Part shown: positions 24,411-36,914 of the stretch, one piece after another
Numbering within the stretch: position 1 is the stretch's first letter
How the letters are laid out: each line of letters starts with the position of its first letter
Source: Geosiphon pyriformis
Taxonomy: Eukaryota; Glomeromycota; Glomeromycetes; Archaeosporales; Geosiphonaceae
NCBI GenBank assembly: GCA_016748015.1
Contig: JAAOMT010000009.1
Span: 1,128,970 to 1,192,969, forward strand
Direction: 5' to 3'
DNA: 64,000 nucleotides
Translations under genes and position numbers: made by a program
The notes under the pieces: model-generated
Databases searched by the model: none
The model's input: the letters and a program-made list of their open reading frames with translations, nothing else
Told to the model about the DNA's origin: nothing

Positions 24411-27400
24411 ATGGTGAAAGTCAAAACTCCAGGCCGCGAAGCTTTCCGGTACAAATTGGTTGTTCTGGAGTTTTGAGACTTTGCTCGCCCTTTCAGAAAT
24501 CAATATCCTTTTTTTATTTATTTACAGGAGCGCCCCAATTACCAACTACTTTCAGAGAATACCAAACCCCAATAAGAAGTCAGCTTTTGTTACATTATTT
24601 ACAAATTCAACTACATGGACTTCTTTTATCGTATTAATTTTCTTTAATCACTTACAGTAAGTCTCTTAATGGGAATTCTCAAGCTCCGACTCCTGTGACT
24701 CAAACTCCTGTCCACTCAAATTGCAATACACCGACAAAAACCACTCAAAGGAGAGTTGATTTCGAGGAAATAGGGCAGTCCTCACACAATCTTCCCAAGC
24801 CAGACATCACAGGGCTTTATTCTAAATCAAAGGAAAGACGTTTGGAAACTCCGAGTGCCACAGCAATCTCAGAAGACGAGGATGAAGTTAAAAATGTTCC
24901 GGATGTACGTGCTTCTTCAATCTCATTTATCTCTCCCGATACCATTCTACGCAACTTTTAACTCATGGAAATTGAAGATAATCATTGATGACGACGATGA
25001 TGAACTATTGTTGAACACAACTTTCGACTTCTCTACATCCAATTTTACTAAGAAACTAGAAAGGTAAAATCTCTCCAGTTTATTTGGATTGGCGTTGGAA
25101 GCTCCCGAATCAATAAAATAAACACTTGATCTTAAAATAAAGAATCGCAAGTGAAGAAGTTTCTCTACGCCGAAGCTCACGTGCTCGTAAGGCAGTAACT
25201 CTGGAAAATTATGTTCCAACAGTAGATGCTGTCCCCTTAAAGGATAGGCCAATGCAGGATTATATTAATGGTGGAGCAAAGAGTTATCAATTTTCTTTGG
25301 CATCACTTTTGCGTGAAAAAAAATCCCGCGATAAAACCGGATATGATATTCAGTATCTGGAACGAACACTCAATGATGGGAAGGTACGTCTCTTTATATT
25401 ATTTAATAACAACAGCAATGTATTAACATAATTCAAACAGTCTCTCGATGAATTGGATGATCAATATGCTGAGTATGACCGTCAAGAACTCTCAGAACAA
25501 GTCTTGCCAGAGGAAAAAAGCGAGCAGTTGTTAAAGGTATCAAAACTTTGAAATTGGTTCCTTATGCTATACATTAATTAAATTATTTTGCAATGCTAGA
25601 TATTTAAAGAGGATGATCAAATGGACTCTGATCAGCAATTAAACTTTTTCGAAGTATCGCCAAAGGTGAGAATATTTAACCAAAATTACGTATTATTTTT
25701 AATTCATGGTATAAATTCTTACTCCTCGAAAATTTACACCTTGCAGATCATTCTTCCACTACCTATCCTCAGTGGATTAGGGGATAGGATTTTTTCCCTC
25801 TTGGTCAATGCCTGCTCCGGTAACAAAGCTTAGATATTCTGGCCATATAGAATGCAATCAAGATTTTTAATCCATTTTTTTGGACCCAGACAAACCCGAT
25901 ATCCAAGATATACTGTGTAACGGATGGATAGTTCACCAATATGAAATGGGATGGTCAATCCCCAATGAAGTTATTATATGGCTTCTGGATATTGGTAATT
26001 CTTGCGATTTTATCATTTCGGTTTCGAGTTACAACAACATGATTTGACTTCCCGATCCTAGTAAGCTTCGCCCAAGAAGCGATCATTGCCGAGGCTGCTT
26101 TCGATAATTTAAAGAAACTCGCCTCTATAAAGGTAAACGAATCTCCTCGGTGCTTTTTTCTATGAAGCCTTAATTTAATGACAAACAATTTTTCAATAGT
26201 TACGTTGGACTAATAAATCCTTAAAAGGAAACCATGATATTGAGGTTGGATTTTTTCGAATAATATCTATCTTCTCCGCATTCGGGGCATCATCTCAATT
26301 TCTAGGATATAGATCTAATTTGGAAGAAAAAACTACTCGTATATTGCCCTCAGAAAGTATGTCGTACAAAATCTTGAAAATTGGGGGCTAATCTAATTTT
26401 TTTACTTTCTAATCTTCCGTAGCCTCCTCTGATAATTTTCCTTACACTTTCAATATACAATTGATTGTTAGACTGCTGGGTCACTTGGCTGAATGCAGGT
26501 TTGCTCTCAAAGCTCGTATTTAGGATTTCGCCCATCTCAACTCGTTGTCTTCTTTAAATAGGTGTTTGGTATTTCATAATAACGATGAAATTCGCCTCGC
26601 TATCAACGTTCTCCTTCGTTTGTCCCTTGATAGTCGTCTGTGGAAACTATTTTATGATGTTGAAACCATTGTAGGGTCACTTTTAAACCAGATTTCTGAA
26701 GAAGATTGGGGCGCTCAGGTAACTATATTATACATTTTATAATCAATATTGACTAGATACGTTTAGTCGGTAGATTTATTTACATTCCAAAATACAGACG
26801 AAAAAATTTGTTTTCTTTATCACCTAGAACCGTACTAATACTAAAACTTGTTCATAAAAGGTCAAACTTATATGTGAAGATAATGCTTGGTCTTGCGGAA
26901 ATCTGACACAATATAAGGTAGCCATATTGGAAAATTTGCCGATTTTAGGCCGCGGAAAAATACTGCGAAGAATATTGGCTTACCGGTTTCTATTTGACAA
27001 ACCTGCGTTGTCATGGAATTTGGCTGAGGCATGTTCTTAAGTTGAAATTTATCATCTTATTCTGATATGTACATTTCAAATATTGTTAACGATCGTTTGA
27101 AAAAATTTAGTTGGATATTACCAAACCAATTCACTTGGGACCGCTTTTGGATTTGTTTCAAGAAAGTTGCAGTAGTTTCAAAATACATAAAGACACAAAT
27201 TATAATACGTTATCCGATTTAGTTTCTTGTCTTAGCTTTGCTATCGATGACCCTCAGCAAATGCGGACTGAAAAAGTAAGAAAAAAAATAGTTTCATTAA
27301 AGTTACCCTATTAATTTATTTTTGCTATATCAATAGAACACTGTGGAAGAAATTATCAAGAAACTTAAACACACACACGGAAAAATTGGTAAGCTAAATT

Positions 27401-27740
27401 TCATTGAGAGGCAACTAAAAGCTTCCACGTGAATATTGAATTTAAATATGCTTTCTTAACAGTGGATATGAGAGCCGCCTTCCTAGATCGAACGAAGGTA
27501 AACTACTTATTATATTTTATAGATTATGAAAAGTCTTCGACATTGTTGCTGAGCATCAAATTTTTTCAGGCTAAAGATCTTATACAGCGTTTGTTATTGC
27601 GCCTTTACTACGTAATAAATTACCGGCATTCTGGGCAGAGACAGGCCAGTATCCTTTATTATTCCCCAAAAAAATCGCAAAGAACTTTGGATTTATACAC
27701 GATTGCTTCAACAGGTCAAGGGCATAATGCGGAATCTTAA
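24411..27740 (+). CDS. putative Nse6/SLF2-type (CANIN-like) Smc5/6-interacting protein
   Basis: Eighteen exons can be chained with consistent phases into 684 residues (24411-24448, 24528-24578, 24658-24904, 24978-25063, 25143-25383, 25441-25536, 25600-25665, 25747-25819, 25890-25994, 26062-26132, 26200-26356, 26423-26498, 26562-26718, 26861-27028, 27111-27275, 27337-27388, 27463-27497, 27570-27740). The N-terminus holds SAPITNYFQRI, close to a PCNA-binding PIP box but with Ser for Gln, then a Ser/Thr/Pro-rich region and acidic IIIDDDDDELLL. The rest is helical, starting YQFSLASLLREKKSR and ILPLPILSGLGDRIFSLLV. The order (disordered acidic N-terminus, LLREK start, helical repeat domain) reminds me of the CANIN domain of SLF2/Nse6, the loader of the Smc5/6 complex. 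Gene confidence is high, identity is only moderate; Wapl/Rad61 is an alternative. The intron after 27028 seems to use a GC donor. Confidence 0.5.
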
Positions 27741-28727
27741 ATATGTATATAGCTTATAATAATGTATGAGTTCTTTAAAATAATTTTCATGCTAAATTCA
27801 TCAGCTAAGCCCACTTCGAATAAAACTGATTTTCATAAAATGCTATTATAGAATTACAAATGATATTAACCAAAAATTACTGATAAAGAATTAAATTACA
27901 ATCTTTAATTCAATGAAAAATAATTTAAATGAAATTTTTTTACATTATTAAAAACTGATAATTGAATACTGAAAATATTATTCAATTGTTCAATTTAGTC
28001 AGCACTTTTTTGCATTAAATTAAATTTTTTTTAAAAATACATTATTTGTAAATTTATGGCTATTTGTCAAAATAAATAAAACCATTATATTTAAATATGT
28101 AATAATAACAAATTATTTTAAACTGTTAAGATTAATTTTAATTATTATAAATATGGTTTTTATGTTATTTATTTAAAATTTAAATTAACACATTATATAA
28201 AATTAGTATTATTTATTAAATATAAATTTTTTATAATTTATTAATATAATACATATATTGAATGAAATTTTTAAACACAAAAATTTATTTATAGATAAAT
28301 TAACTATTATAAATAATAAAAAATATGTTAAAAATACAATTATTAATCTAATAAAGATATAATTGTTATTATTTACTTTTTATTTTCCAAGATTTGCATA
28401 TAAAATTGCAAAAATTTAATGAATTTTCAAATATTTAAAATTTAAAAGATAAAATTTCTAGTCACACATAGAAAGCTCCTAATATGTAATATTCCCTGTT
28501 GCGTTGTGGTTGGATCGCACTTAGTTGGCATTTATGCAATATAATCATGTTTTGAATAAAAAAATTTACAAGATAAAAAACCAGATTTTAAACCTACTGC
28601 ATGTGCGTTTATTTTAGATAATCGCGTATTCCCAAAAATCACACAAATTCGATCGATCGGCGGGATAGAAACTATAAAATATCGAGCGACTCGACAATCT
28701 TTTTCACTGATAATAAAATTTGATATT
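27741..28727. other. A+T-rich intergenic region, phosphoglycerate mutase promoter
   Basis: Nearly 1 kb between two genes on the same strand; 27800-28480 is very A/T-rich with no open frame. The last 200 bases are more mixed and hold a TATA-like tataaaat at 28673-28680, about 48 bases before the start codon. Confidence 0.45.
28673..28680 (+). promoter_or_regulatory. TATA-like box of the phosphoglycerate mutase gene
   Basis: tataaaat 48 bases upstream of the start codon, in a locally G+C-richer stretch (gatcgatcggcgggat). Position fits a short fungal 5' UTR; chance occurrence is possible in A+T-rich DNA. Confidence 0.3.
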
Positions 28728-30919
28728 ATGGCTTACCAATTAAAAGCCAAGGTCTGTCTTATTTGCATTGATGGTTGGGGTATTTCTGATAAAGACGGTG
28801 TTGCTGGCGACGCTATTTATGCTGCTGAAACTCCTTGGATGGATAAATTTCAAAAAGAGTTTCCATATACTACCCTAGAAGCCCATGGCCTGGCTGTCGG
28901 TTTGCCCGACGGACTTATGGGGAACTCCGAAGTTGGTCACTTAAATATTGGGGCTGGCCGAGTAGTATATCAGGTTATTGTTGTTCAGAAATTTGCTGCC
29001 TTCAAGCTGCCAGAAAAAACTTAATTGTGTAAGGGTGGTAGAGATTTTTGTTCAACGAATACAATTGAAGCGATATTTTTTCTTACAGGATATCGTCAGG
29101 ATTGATTTAGCCGTGAAAAATAAAGCTTTCAACAAAAACGATGAGATTTCTAGGTCATTTGATCATGCCAAAAATGGGAGCGGAAGAATTCATTTTTTAG
29201 GATTGGTATACTTCAATATTTTAGATTGTCATCAATATATCATAGATTCTATTAAATCCTAAAAATCTTCTATTCAATCTATCTCAAATTATAAAAGGTT
29301 TCGGACGGTGGTGTACATAGTCACATTAATCATCTTGAGCATCTTCTAGAATCTGCCAAAAGTTACGGCGTACCAAAAGCATTTGTTCATTTCTTTGGTG
29401 ATGGGCGCGATACAAGCCCTCGATCTTCTGATAAGTATCTTAAACAGCTCCAAAAACACATCAACGAGCTTAATTATGGTGAGGTAGCGACTATTGTTGG
29501 ACGTTATTATGCCATGGACAGAGATAAGAGATGGGAAAGAATCAAAATAGCATTTGAAGCATTGACTCGAGGGATAGGCACTAAATCTGAAGATCCAATA
29601 GCGGTGAGCTCGTAATTGATATTACATATATTTTTATAATTCGTTCCATATTAAAATCGCTATCTATTAAATGTTTGAGATTCCTTTTCTAGACAATTAA
29701 TCAACGCTTTGGAGAAAATGAAACAGATGAATTCCTAAAGCCAATCATTTTATCGAATGAGGGTCGTATAAAAGGTAATTATGTTCTCATTACCGCAAAA
29801 GTTCCTGGTATCATCTTTTGAAACCAAAGCAATTTGTGTTTCAAAGTCATCTTATAAATTATCACGATCAAAGCTCATTACTTGCCCTTTGTCCCATACT
29901 CAATTAAGACGGGGATACTCTGTTTTTTTTCAATTATCGAGCTGATCGAATGCGGGAGATTGTTCAAGCTTTTGGAATCTCCCCTCCGCCATTCGAAGCT
30001 GATGTTCCAAAAAACCTTGTAAGTCATGAATATTCTACGGTGGTGTTTTTAGAAACCTCTAATTTATCTCATGCCTTAGGATATCACTACCATGACCAAA
30101 TACAAATCTGATTTCCCGTTTCCCGTTGCATTTTCTCCCCAAAAATTGGATAACGTACTAGCTGAATGGCTCGCAAAACATGAAATCCCTCAATGTCACG
30201 TTGCTGGTAATAAAAATCAAATAAGACCTCTTTTTAATTTGTAAATATGCTCCTCATTATGGCACTCATCGTATATCATTTTTGGATGCTTTTAAAACGT
30301 GATTTCAGAGACCGAAAAATACGCCCATGTAACATTCTTCTTTAATGGAGGAGTTGAAAAGCAATTCCCACTCGAACATCGAGATATGGTACCCTCTCCG
30401 AAAGTTGCAACATACGATCTAAAACCTGAAATGTCGGGTTCCGGAGTCGCCGATAAAATGGTTGAAGAAATTTCTTCGGGAAAATTTCCCTTTGTAATGT
30501 GCAATTTGGCCAATCCAGATATGGTAGGACATACAGGCGTGTATGAAGCCACTGTGATTGCAGTAAGGGTAACTGACGAGTGCATCGGACGTATATTTGA
30601 GGCCTGTCAAGAACATGGTTACACTTTATTCATTACTTCAGATCATGGTAACGCTGAGCAAATGCTAGATTCCGAAGGGAAACCTCATACAGCCCATACG
30701 TGTAACCCAGGTAAATATAGCCTTCAATATATTTGCGCATTCCTTTTTTGGTTCTAATAATTTGTCTTTCATTTCACAGTGCCTTTCATAATGACTTCGA
30801 AAGATTACAAGTTTGTGTCCTCTAAGGGTGTTTTGGGTGATGTTGCTCCCACTATATTGGATCTATTGGGTTTAGAAATTCCAAAGGAAATGACTGGATC
30901 CACTCTTTTATCCAAATGA
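28728..30919 (+). CDS. gpmI: 2,3-bisphosphoglycerate-independent phosphoglycerate mutase
   Basis: Eight exons (28728-28973, 29089-29205, 29298-29603, 29693-29774, 29909-30018, 30080-30206, 30309-30710, 30780-30919) give 509 residues, normal for iPGM. It converts 3-phosphoglycerate to 2-phosphoglycerate in the cytosol using two metal ions. Visible motifs: ICIDGWG (metal-binding Asp near residue 15), [15 protein letters not shown] (catalytic Ser), [44 protein letters not shown] and [11 protein letters not shown] (metal-binding Asp/His in the C-terminal part). Fungi of the yeast lineage use the unrelated cofactor-dependent enzyme; the independent form occurs in filamentous and early fungi. Confidence 0.96.
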
Positions 30920-31254
30920 TTTCCTCAATTTATGTCTGGATTACTCTACTTAAAATCGTGTTAAATGTAATGGTAGTTTATTTCATCAATAATTGTGATC
31001 GAACTGGTTGGTCATCTGGGAATCAAGAATAATACATTATACAATTGTTATCTAGAAATAAACCTCAGGAAATTTGACAAATGATAATAATGACATTAAG
31101 GCCGAATATGAATGAAGTTCGATATGAGGCCAATGGAACTCTGCTGAGACCAAGGGATATCCAAGACTATTCAATGAACAGCCAGGCAAACAAAATGTCT
31201 TTAAAATTAGAAATTTAGTAAACAGTATTTACAGAAAGTATTTGGATGCATCAT
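30920..31254. other. convergent intergenic region (3' UTRs)
   Basis: 335 bases between the stop codons of the phosphoglycerate mutase (+) and Scc3 (-) genes. An AATAAA-like signal (gaaataaac near 31055) may serve the plus-strand gene. No other feature is seen. Confidence 0.4.
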
Positions 31255-34200
31255 CTATCGACGCAGAATTCTTTGTGATCGCCGGCCACTCCTCGTAATA
31301 CGGACATCGGAAAGACTTTGGAAAGATTCGGCAGAATCTGAATCACCATTTTCATGGGCAGTGTTATTGTTATTATTTTTATTTTTATTACTAGGTTCTT
31401 CAATCACGACTTCTGGACTCTTTTGCTTTTTTCTCGATGATTTTCTTCTTTTTTGTGAGTTTTTCGATGCTCCAATCTCATCATCCTTAGGGGCAGATCG
31501 CTTAAGTGTAGGGCCAATTTTGAGATTGCTTGCGGCAAATTTATCTGAATCTATAGCTTCGCTGGTTGTCCGCCGACGATGATTGATGCGACGGTTCGAT
31601 ACTTTAGGGGATCCAAATGATTGCTCGTCATTACTTCCATTCTGCTTATCTTCATCCCTCTCTTGGTTTTCTACATCAGAATCTTCATTAATTATGTCCT
31701 TAGCATTTCTTTTGGTCACCAATCGACGCTTTCTTCGGGTTGCATTCCCGTTTAATTTTTTCGTAGAATCGGAATGAGGTGGTTCTGAAAAGAATTTAAA
31801 GAGTTAATCTCACAATAAAGGATAGTCTCGTGTTGAATATGAAGGAAAAATTGCAAATTACCTGGAGTTTTCACTCCGAATTTCACTAGTATTTTGTCAA
31901 GTTTTTGAACGTAGCTATAATATGCCTCCCAATCCTGATCATACGGAGGGACCCGGATATTGTTGGATCTCAAAACTTCTTGCAGTTTGGCATCTCTAAT
32001 ATTGATAAATTATGAAGTAAATAATTAAGCATTAAAAGGTGAGAAACTGACTAATCTTACATTGTCATTGCATCATTCACGCTTATCCCTCCTAAGAGTA
32101 CTGTTAATGGTTTAAAAAACTTGATCCAATAGCGCACGGCCGCTTTCTGCTTGGTAACTTGATATCCTGCCATTAGTTCTATTGCATGTTCAATACCGCG
32201 AATATGCATCTCAACTATATGATCAGCATCTTTGCGCGGTTGCATCAATTGAGTTTCGCGCAAATGAAGAGCATTTGCAAAAAGTCGAGCGAGAGCAGCG
32301 GAGGACTCCATTATATTAGAAGGGATTTCCTTTTCACCCTCTTCTTCTCTTTCTTCTATAATTTCTTCATAGAGCCCGAAAGACTAATAAAGGATGCATT
32401 TATTTGAATGTTATAGTTGCTTGATAAAAATATTTGCAAAGCTACAATTTTTATAACCTTTTCTAACGATTCTGAAAAAATCTGACAGAATGTACGTGGA
32501 TCAGTTTCCAATTTCCATTCTTTGAATTCTTGTATGACTCTTTTAATAACATCGTCAACGTCATTTCCGAATTTTCCGAATTGTGCAATCACGCTTGCAG
32601 ATAATTTGATGTCAAAAAAACCACCACGTGTTCCGCGTAAAATTGTCCCAATTATCTCCAAGAATTCATATTTTTGCTCTGCTGTGAGAATAACGTCGAG
32701 ATCGTGGACTGGAGGGAAATGAGTATAATAGGTATAAAGTGGCTAATTAAAAATTAACCTAATAATCAACTTACATTTTCTATGCTTATTTCTCGTAGTC
32801 TCTTCGTCGTCTTCATCATCTTCATTCATATCGTTTTGAATTTCGTCTTCAAATTTTTTCAGAGCCTCATCTAAATCCTGCTTGAGCCTTTTAATTTCTC
32901 CTTCTACAAAGGACGCAAATTGAGCTTGCAAAGAAGATGGACACGGAAGTCGTAACTTGGAAACATTGGGGCAACTAGGGCTGTAAAAAATATCACTTGA
33001 AAATAACCAATAAATATTGCCCAATATCTTAAAGGCCTATGAGAAATTAGGTAATTAACGCCTCTGCTAAAAAGGATTGAATGAAATGCAATGAGATATA
33101 TACATACTGTTTTCCTAACATTGGATATTGCAGGCTCAAAAGTAACCAAGGAGCTCAAGATGTCGACAATTTTGTCTCTTCTTGCCATAAACTTGGCTAC
33201 AGTCTCAGGATCGGCATCTTGATTTTCGTCCTCCTTTTCAGAAATATCATCAACTTTCCACATTATATAATACCAAAGGAAATTGGCGGCTGATACAATA
33301 ATCTAGGGAGGAAGCCATTGGATACATCATACCTGCCTTGGATTAAAATATCCTTCGAGAAAATAAGAAAACAAAAAAAAGCCATACTCACTTTTTCTTC
33401 TTGTTGGTGAGCAAGCATTCCGCGCTGTGCCAAAGCAGCAATACAAGAAGCAACATCTTGATTATTTTCATCTCTTTCTTCGACAAATTGCAGCATGTTA
33501 ACAACGGAAATGAGTTGTTCTAATCGATTTATCGAGGTTCCCAGCGAATGAACTTCATCACGACCAAGATGAGCTGTTGATAGCTCCTAAATAGAAAATT
33601 AAGTCAAGTTTGATGGTAGATGAATGGGTGGAGAAATTTTTGGAGATCAAAACCTTATCTTGGCATTCCTTTCTGAAGGTTTTTATAACTTCTTCTTGTA
33701 ATTCGCTTAGCTTAGTTTCAGTGACAGATGCCAAATTTTTGCTTTGGGTCATGTGACGTAAAGATTCAGCGGCATGAGCTAATACCAAAGGATGTGTGTG
33801 CTTAAGAAAAAGCTCTTTTATATCTTCAACAAGGGTTTCATAAGCCTAAGAAATTAACCGAGATAATAAAAATCGACGAATACACAATATGTGGTACAAA
33901 ACAACAATAGCTCTGCTACCTTGGTCATCCGTAAATCCTGATATACATTCAGATTCATTAATATTGGTATTTGTAACACCTCAGCTATGCGGCCAGCATC
34001 CGGGGCATATTTAGTTAAAAGCCTGGGCAAATGTTTAGCCATTGTTCTCGAAATCTCACTGCGAATTTCATCCTGGCGTTGTTCGAGCTGCATGTAAAAT
34101 AAATAAAAATGAATAGTTTCCAATTGAGCTAAAGAGCATGTCCCTGAAACTTACATCTTTTTTGTCTTTTGCTTTAGTTGGTTCTACAAAGCTAAAATTC

Positions 34201-36467
34201 ATGGAGGCAACAAGAACCTCAACAAGAACGCTCTCTTCTTGCTCTTTTAATCGATAGCATTCTTCAACAATATGCCCTGAATCATTGTCGTCACTCCCTG
34301 AACTAGATGATAAGCTAATAGTAGGACCAACCGCACTCTTGAAGGAGTGATCTTTTGTAAGGTAATCAGCTAAAACTTTCCAATCCTGAAGCTCTCGCAA
34401 TTCATTAAATAGCTCCTGAATTGCCAAACCTATTCTATTTTTTTTTCCACCTCCAATTTTCTGGGCAAGAGCCACATCTGGATCGCTCTCTTCTGATTCA
34501 TCAGGTATATCAATGTCCATTTGTGTTTCGTCCAATGTTGCCATCCCTTGAGATTTAATGGCCCTGTTTGATTTTACTAAAAATTTCGCTAGGGATTTAA
34601 AAGTAACCCATTGGGCTTTTTCACCTTGATTATTGGTAGTTCCATTTACACCATGTTGCCTTTTCCGTTTATTTCCATTTTCTGAAAAGAACAGCTTTAC
34701 TTCTTCTTCCATCTTTTCGATATAATCCTCTTTCAAAATGTCCCTGATGAAAGGCGTAACAGCCTTTCTCACTTTTGGATTATCAGAATATATACAAAGG
34801 GATAATTTGTCCTTATATTCATCCGACTCTTCCAACAGTTGCATCTGTGATATTTGAGCTAATAAATGAATGGTGGGTATGCGTACGGAGATGTCAGATT
34901 CTTTGAGTGCCATCTCTAGAATTCTGCCCTTAAAACGTTCAGTAAAATGACGAAGAGAGCCCCTAAATGAATCTTTAGAGTATATACGCGAGAGAGATTT
35001 TATCGATTCCGCCCTTACTATTGATGACTGAAAGTCAAATATATATTAGTAGAAAAGAACGAACACCGATAGGTTCCGGATTGATGAATTAAAGAAAACA
35101 ACTCCGACCTTATCTGACAATTGCCATCCCAGGTATCGCAGATATTGGTCTTCCAAAAAAAAATCATCATATTTGCTAACCCAATGGCCTAACTCCTTGA
35201 TGCATTCAGCTCTAAGGATAGCCTCTACATCACGATATCGATGAACAAATACACTGAGAAATATTAAATATTGCATTAGTATTATGTCTGAAAAACTGGT
35301 TGCCAAAAGAATGAATTGGTTACTATTAACTTACCAATCAAAATATTCTTGAATATAAGCATTAAGAATTTGTTTCTTAGCAGTTAATTCTCCAATTTTG
35401 GCTTGTAGACTGCTAAGTCGTTCTTTTTTAGCATTACGCGAGCCTTTGCTCTTTTGTTCAGAATTAATCTGACGATTTGCTACGTTTATTTCACTGTGTA
35501 TTTCTTGGGCAACATCGCACAGTTGGGTGACTATTGCATGAGTAATGGTAGTTGCTGTATGTCGAAAGGGTCGAAAAACAGAACTGTAATTTTCAAAAAA
35601 ATATTAACCAGAAGTCTGATGCTTAGAGATTCATAAAAAACAGAATGTCTGAATATTGGTTTGCCAAACCTGGACATTGCAATGACCCAAGCAGCAATAG
35701 TCTCGCAGAATATTTCATCATATAAGATTGAGTGTTTAATTTGTCTGAACAATCGAGTAAAAAACTCCACCAGATTTTTGCGAAACTTTTTTAATTCTTT
35801 TGATTTTGATACCAATGGATATTCAGATATAGATTCCTGTAAATTTTGATGTATGTTAGAAGGTTTAATAAGATAAGGCTCTTTGAAAGAGATCTTAGAT
35901 TTAAAATAAGCAAAGACACCTTTTGAAAAGCTTCCTGAAGCTGCCTTAGATTATCAACAATACTGTCTTCGTCCTCCATGGCTTCTCTACTTATTGAGTT
36001 TGGACACCCAGAAGCCTACTCGAAATAAAGATATATTTGAGTTCTATTTCATTAATGTTGAACTAACTTTGATATCATTTAAAATTGAGAAAAACCAACC
36101 CTGATGATAAAATTTATCAATACAAGCAATGCCGTTTGGTTATCGGACTCATAAGCTTCAATCCAATCCGAAGTGACAGTCTCCACGGAACTATTGGGGG
36201 CACGTATTGCCTCTGTCATATTTCAAGGTGACGAAGTTTAGCTTAAACTCAATAGACTGAGAAATTTATAAGATATTACCGACCGAATAAGATTTGCCCA
36301 CTTTCTTCAAGCTCTTTTCGAGAGAGCTCTAGAGTTTTTTCGGGTGTACGACGTTCTTTTGGCGATTGAGAAGGTGGAGGTGATAATACTTTTTTTTCAG
36401 GAATTTTACGAGGTCTACCGCGCCTTCTTGGAGTTTTAGCATTGGCTACGGCGGAGGAAGCTTCCAT
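31255..36467 (-). CDS. SCC3: cohesin subunit Scc3/STAG (Psc3)
   Basis: A many-exon minus-strand gene; exon-sized open frames with splice signals are spread over 5.2 kb. The N-terminus has an AT-hook (RRRGRPRK) after MEASSAV, then a STAG domain (TEAIRAPNSSVETVTSDWIE to NLVEFFTRLFRQIKHSILYD). The stromalin conserved domain is unmistakable: VFVHRYRDVEAILRAECI, HWVSKYDDFFL, YLRYLGWQLSDK (about 35100-35245). A long helical-repeat region follows, and the tail is Lys/Arg/Ser-rich with acidic patches (final RRSQRILRR). Scc3 binds Scc1/kleisin and DNA and holds sister chromatids together. I took the start at 36467; an ATG at 36563 in the same frame would add 32 residues. The promoter is shared with FOL1 and contains an MCB box. 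Confidence 0.9.
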
Positions 36468-36914
36468 TTTCTTGAAATCTCTGTGAGTGGCAAGGCAGAA
36501 GGAAGAAATTGGGAAACGCGAGCCTGTCAAATAATGCGCTTTGCGGAGTGTGGCTAGAAACATGGCAAAATTATTCAGTGATCAAAGCATATAATCCTGA
36601 ACAGTTACCGGAAAACCGTGCTGCGAGAAAGAGTAAAGACGGCCGAAAATCAAAATGACACTTTTACGCGTCTTGGTTAACTTCCACAATTCACGGCAAT
36701 GCACCACGATTCCCAATTTTACAGCAATCTATCTAGATTCCAATTTCCAGGGTTACCCGTTACCCCAGTATTACCAATGTATCACCAATTACCAGAGCTC
36801 TAACCTGTGTGGTGTGCACAATTGTATCATAATTTATAAAATTTTTTGATTGATTATTATTAAAGCCATGGTTAAGGTTGAAGTCTTGGGAGATTTGAGA
36901 GCTTTTTATTTACA
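36468..36914. promoter_or_regulatory. divergent promoter of SCC3 and FOL1
   Basis: About 450 bases between the two start codons. It contains one ACGCGT (36666-36671), the MBF-type cell-cycle box, about 200 bases upstream of SCC3 and 245 bases upstream of FOL1. Confidence 0.5.
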
